From Cryptosporangium phraense (GTDB taxonomy: Bacteria; Actinomycetota; Actinomycetes; Mycobacteriales; Cryptosporangiaceae), in contig NZ_VIRS01000017.1 of assembly GCF_006912135.1 (NCBI RefSeq), positions 141,211-205,210 on the forward strand: DNA of 64,000 nt, read 5' to 3'. Of the stretch, positions 61,622-64,000 are shown in pieces. Under the pieces are notes generated by a model, which made no database searches, had not been told where the DNA came from, and worked only from the letters and a program-made list of their open reading frames with translations. Numbering within the stretch: position 1 is the first letter of the stretch; each line of letters opens with the position of its first letter. The position numbers were made by a program, and so were the translations under genes.

Positions 61622-62500
61622 ATGGCGATCTGGTTGACCGAGAAGAGTCGGGTGATCGTTCAGGGGATGACCGGCGCCGAGGGCAGCAGGCACACCCGGC
61701 GGATGCTCACCGCGGGCACGACCGTGGTCGGTGGCGTGAACCCGCGCAAGGCCGGCACCAGCGTCGATTTCGACGGCGCGAAGTTGCCGGTCTTCGCGGG
61801 GGTGGCCGAGGCGATGGCCGAGACCGGCGCGGACGCGACCGTGATCTTCGTGCCGCCGGCCTTCACGCTGGCCGCCGGGCTGGAGGCGGTCGCGGCCGGG
61901 ATCCCGCTGGCCGTGGTGATCACCGAGGGGGTGCCGGTGCACGACACCGCGGCCCTGTGGGCGCACGCGGTGGCGGCCGGGAACGCCACCCGGATCATCG
62001 GGCCGAACTGCCCGGGGCTGATCAGCCCGGGGAGGTCGAACGCCGGGATCATCCCGGCCGACATCACCGGCGCCGGGCGGATCGGGCTGGTCTCGAAGTC
62101 CGGCACCCTGACCTACCAGCTCATGTACGAGCTGCGCGACGTCGGGTTCTCGACCTGCGTCGGCATCGGGGGAGACCCGATCGTCGGGACGACGCACGTG
62201 GACTGCCTGCGGGCGTTCGAGGACGACCCGGAGACCGACGCGATCGTGATGATCGGCGAGATCGGCGGCGACGCCGAGGAGCGGGCGGCCGACTTCGTCG
62301 CCGAACACGTGACCAAGCCGGTCGTCGGGTACGTCGCCGGGTTCACCGCGCCCGAGGGAAAGACGATGGGCCACGCCGGGGCGATCGTCTCGGGCAGCGC
62401 GGGCACCGCCGACGCGAAACAGAAGGCGCTCGAAGCGGCCGGGGTGCGGGTCGGGCGGACGCCGTCGGAGACCGCGAAGCTCCTGCGCGAGGTGCTGTAG
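61622..62500 (+). CDS. Succinyl-CoA synthetase-like alpha subunit (SucD/MtkB type)
   Basis: 292 residues, ATG one base after the beta stop. The CoA-binding fold is [58 protein letters not shown] follows, and the phospho-histidine loop has His251 in [26 protein letters not shown]. It binds CoA and relays phosphate to the acid. It is co-transcribed with the beta subunit under the shared operator region. The last gene of the oxalate island. Confidence 0.9.
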   Translation: MAIWLTEKSRVIVQGMTGAEGSRHTRRMLTAGTTVVGGVNPRKAGTSVDFDGAKLPVFAGVAEAMAETGADATVIFVPPAFTLAAGLEAVAAGIPLAVVITEGVPVHDTAALWAHAVAAGNATRIIGPNCPGLISPGRSNAGIIPADITGAGRIGLVSKSGTLTYQLMYELRDVGFSTCVGIGGDPIVGTTHVDCLRAFEDDPETDAIVMIGEIGGDAEERAADFVAEHVTKPVVGYVAGFTAPEGKTMGHAGAIVSGSAGTADAKQKALEAAGVRVGRTPSETAKLLREVL

Positions 62501-62569
62501 CCCTCTTTCGTCGCCTTCGGACACGATAGGTTCGGAGCGGCGATCCTTCGACGGCGAGGGGATCATGCG

Positions 62570-62857
62570 GTGCGGTGGAACTTGCGATGGGTAGCCGCGA
62601 ACGCTGACGTCTGGCGTGCCTCGGATCTGCGGGCGGCGTGCCAGGCGGTGGGGTACTCGCCGTCGGTGAGCAAGGTCGCGTCGTGGTGGAACGGGCCGCC
62701 GACGTCGGTTCGGCTGGATGAGCTGGACATGATCTGCACGGCGCTGAACTGCCGGATTGCCGATCTGCTCGAGGCGGAGCCGCCGGGTGAGGCGGACGGA
62801 ACGGGGAGCGCGCCGCCCCGAGCAGCAATGACGCCGAGGCCGTCTCCTCCGGATTGA
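62570..62857 (+). CDS. Small Xre/Cro-type helix-turn-helix protein
   Basis: 95 residues starting with GTG 62570. The core RWNLRWVAANADVWRASDLRAACQAVGYSPSVSKVASWWNGPPTSVRLDELDMICTALNCRIADLLEAEPPG is the HTH type found beside tyrosine recombinases in actinobacterial mobile elements. The usual adjacent recombinase genes are not visible, so it looks like an orphan. The tail is proline/arginine-rich. The DNA downstream is degenerate. Confidence 0.7.
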   Translation: MRWNLRWVAANADVWRASDLRAACQAVGYSPSVSKVASWWNGPPTSVRLDELDMICTALNCRIADLLEAEPPGEADGTGSAPPRAAMTPRPSPPD

Positions 62858-64000
62858 GCGGTTCGGCCCGTGGCCCGCGACCGAGGGTGGCGATGGTCTG
62901 CGCGTGACCTCTACCCTCCGACCGCGCTTGACGGATGGTCTGCTGATGGTGCGGCCCGCCGGAGGGCCGGTCGCCCGGCGATGTCCTCCCGCTGCCGCGG
63001 CGCAGGCGCTGCTCCGGATCGTCCCGGAGTGCCGCTGGCTGACCCGCGTCGTGCCTGAGCTGGCCCGCGACGCCGCTTTCTGGCCCGCGACGCCGCTTTC
63101 TGGCCCGACGACCTGGGGCCGGCCGATTCCGCTCCGGCCGGCGCGAGTTCGAGCACCAGCGCACCCACCGCGGCGTCCGGCCGCTGACCGCGGCCTACCG
63201 CCAACGCGCACCAGGCCACCCGGCCTCGAGGAGCGCCGCCCGCACCGTGCCCAGCGTCCGCATCGCACCGCCCGACGATTCGTGAGTGGCCCAGGCCGTG
63301 GTCGTTGGGCTCCGGGCATCCTCTCGGCGGGTGCTCCTGATTCGGCTGGGCTCGCCGGTCGGACGGGGCTCGTGCCGAGGCTCGGTCGCGCTGCCGGTCC
63401 TCACCCGCGATCGGATCCTGTGATGATCTGCCGCCGCAGCGACACGGTGCCCGGCCTCGCCGGCGGCAACAACACCTCGAACGACGAACTTCCACCACGA
63501 GCCACGCTCACCACCGAACGACCGACTTCTCCAGCACGCTCCGCCGCAGCTCCGCATTCGGGCGGCCGCAAGCGCACGCCAACTCGGCCTCGACGAGCGC
63601 GGCGCACGGACCATGACCGGCGTCTGCGTCCGGGCCGCCCAGCATCTCCTCGCACGGACCGCGGCGGTCAGCAGGGTCGGGGCGCGGATTCGAGGGGCCC
63701 AGGCCGTGGTCGCTGCGAGCCCGCCGGGCGTTCCCCTGGAGGGTATTCCTGATGCGGCTGCCCTCTCCGGGCTCTCGCGGTGCATCACCGGCCCTCCACC
63801 AGGGCCGAATCGACCGGCACGTCCAAGTTCGGCCTCGACGAGCGCGGCGCACGGATCGCGACCGGCGTCTATCGCCGCGTCGCCCAGCATCCCCTCGCAC
63901 GGATTGCGGCGGTCAGCAAGGTCGGGGCGTGGATTGATGGGGCTCAGCTCGCCACCTGAGTCGCCCAGACGTGGTCGTTGGGCCCCGCGCGCCCCGCGCC
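62858..64000. repeat. Degenerate repeat region without a convincing gene
   Basis: About 1.1 kb. A 20-base unit (TGGCCCGCGACGCCGCTTTC) is repeated twice at 63061-63100. A longer direct repeat of about 115 bases starts with TCGGCCTCGACGAGCGC at 63584 and at 63829 (period 245), with a weaker third copy from 63221. The shared tail CCAGGCCGTGGTCG recurs after copies. Open frames here have changing composition and no family features, so none is called. Its nature (decayed mobile DNA or an intergenic repeat array) is open. Confidence 0.65.

Noticed and set aside
60469..62500. Ordinary TCA-cycle sucCD
   Set aside because: Not excluded, but the shared island palindromes and divergent ThDP gene favour a pathway-specific ligase, so no sucC/sucD symbols were assigned.
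62904..63752. Open frame of 282 codons in the terminal repeat region
   Set aside because: It runs through degenerate direct repeats, with changing composition and no recognisable fold.
1..64000. tRNA, rRNA or riboswitch genes
   Set aside because: No cloverleaf-like arrangement, rRNA signature or recognisable aptamer core was seen by reading; a covariance-model scan was not possible.

Overview
The window is about 70 % GC and has dense genes, many GTG starts, many 1-4 base stop/start overlaps (ATGA, GTGA, TGATG) and long spurious antisense frames. This is typical of an actinomycete chromosome. Marker loci agree: the pitA / small membrane protein / DUF3349 trio, the HAD plus GH65 pair, CysD with a fused CysNC, and ECF sigma genes interleaved with CU044_5270-type genes. 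The genus cannot be read from the sequence. I see no rRNA, tRNA, CRISPR array or prophage.

Layout. 1-6.4 kb: an SDR, a DUF4062-STAND ATPase with a TPR-like tail, and a MarR/crotonase/quinone-oxidoreductase group with paired operators. 6.4-13.3 kb: an IS5-type transposase relic, a CitA/DcuS-type two-component system divergent from a DctA-like C4-dicarboxylate symporter, then a class III CoA-transferase and an amidohydrolase. 13.4-22.9 kb: an oxidoreductase/TetR pair, an acyl-CoA set (AMACR-type racemase, crotonase, TesB thioesterase), an alpha/beta hydrolase whose nucleophile is missing, CorA, and a disaccharide phosphorylase with beta-phosphoglucomutase. 22.9-29.8 kb: a SLATT-type membrane protein next to a membrane-anchored Hsp70-like protein, the phosphate transport locus with a PHO-box-like repeat, and a DHA2 drug exporter with a TetR. 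29.8-38.4 kb: a minus-strand run in which three CU044_5270-type genes alternate with two ECF sigma genes, downstream of a sulfotransferase/SDR/DUF1214/SnoaL operon. Divergent from that operon is cysD-cysNC (PAPS synthesis). 41.2-44.4 kb: a decayed and an intact PASTA secreted protein, an NmrA/TetR pair and a transposase relic.

44.4-62.5 kb is the most coherent unit, an oxalate/formate island. It holds two OFA-type transporters, a canonical formyl-CoA:oxalate CoA-transferase, an ADP-forming acyl-CoA synthetase with ATP-grasp first, a ketopantoate-reductase-like protein, an NAD-dependent molybdenum formate dehydrogenase (G, B, A, D subunits), a GntR/FCD regulator, a ThDP enzyme and a SucCD-type ligase. 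A short palindrome, core CATAC-N-GTATG, occurs before the leading gene of every transcription unit in the island. This points to one regulon controlled by the GntR protein. The inferred flow is: oxalate enters, Frc makes oxalyl-CoA, the ThDP enzyme releases formyl-CoA and CO2, Frc swaps CoA to release formate, and formate dehydrogenase yields NADH. The ThDP enzyme lacks motifs of known oxalyl-CoA decarboxylases and resembles the IlvG/2-hydroxyacyl-CoA-lyase type, so this step is the least settled.

62.5-64 kb: an orphan small Xre-type regulator and about 1.1 kb of degenerate direct repeats without a convincing gene.
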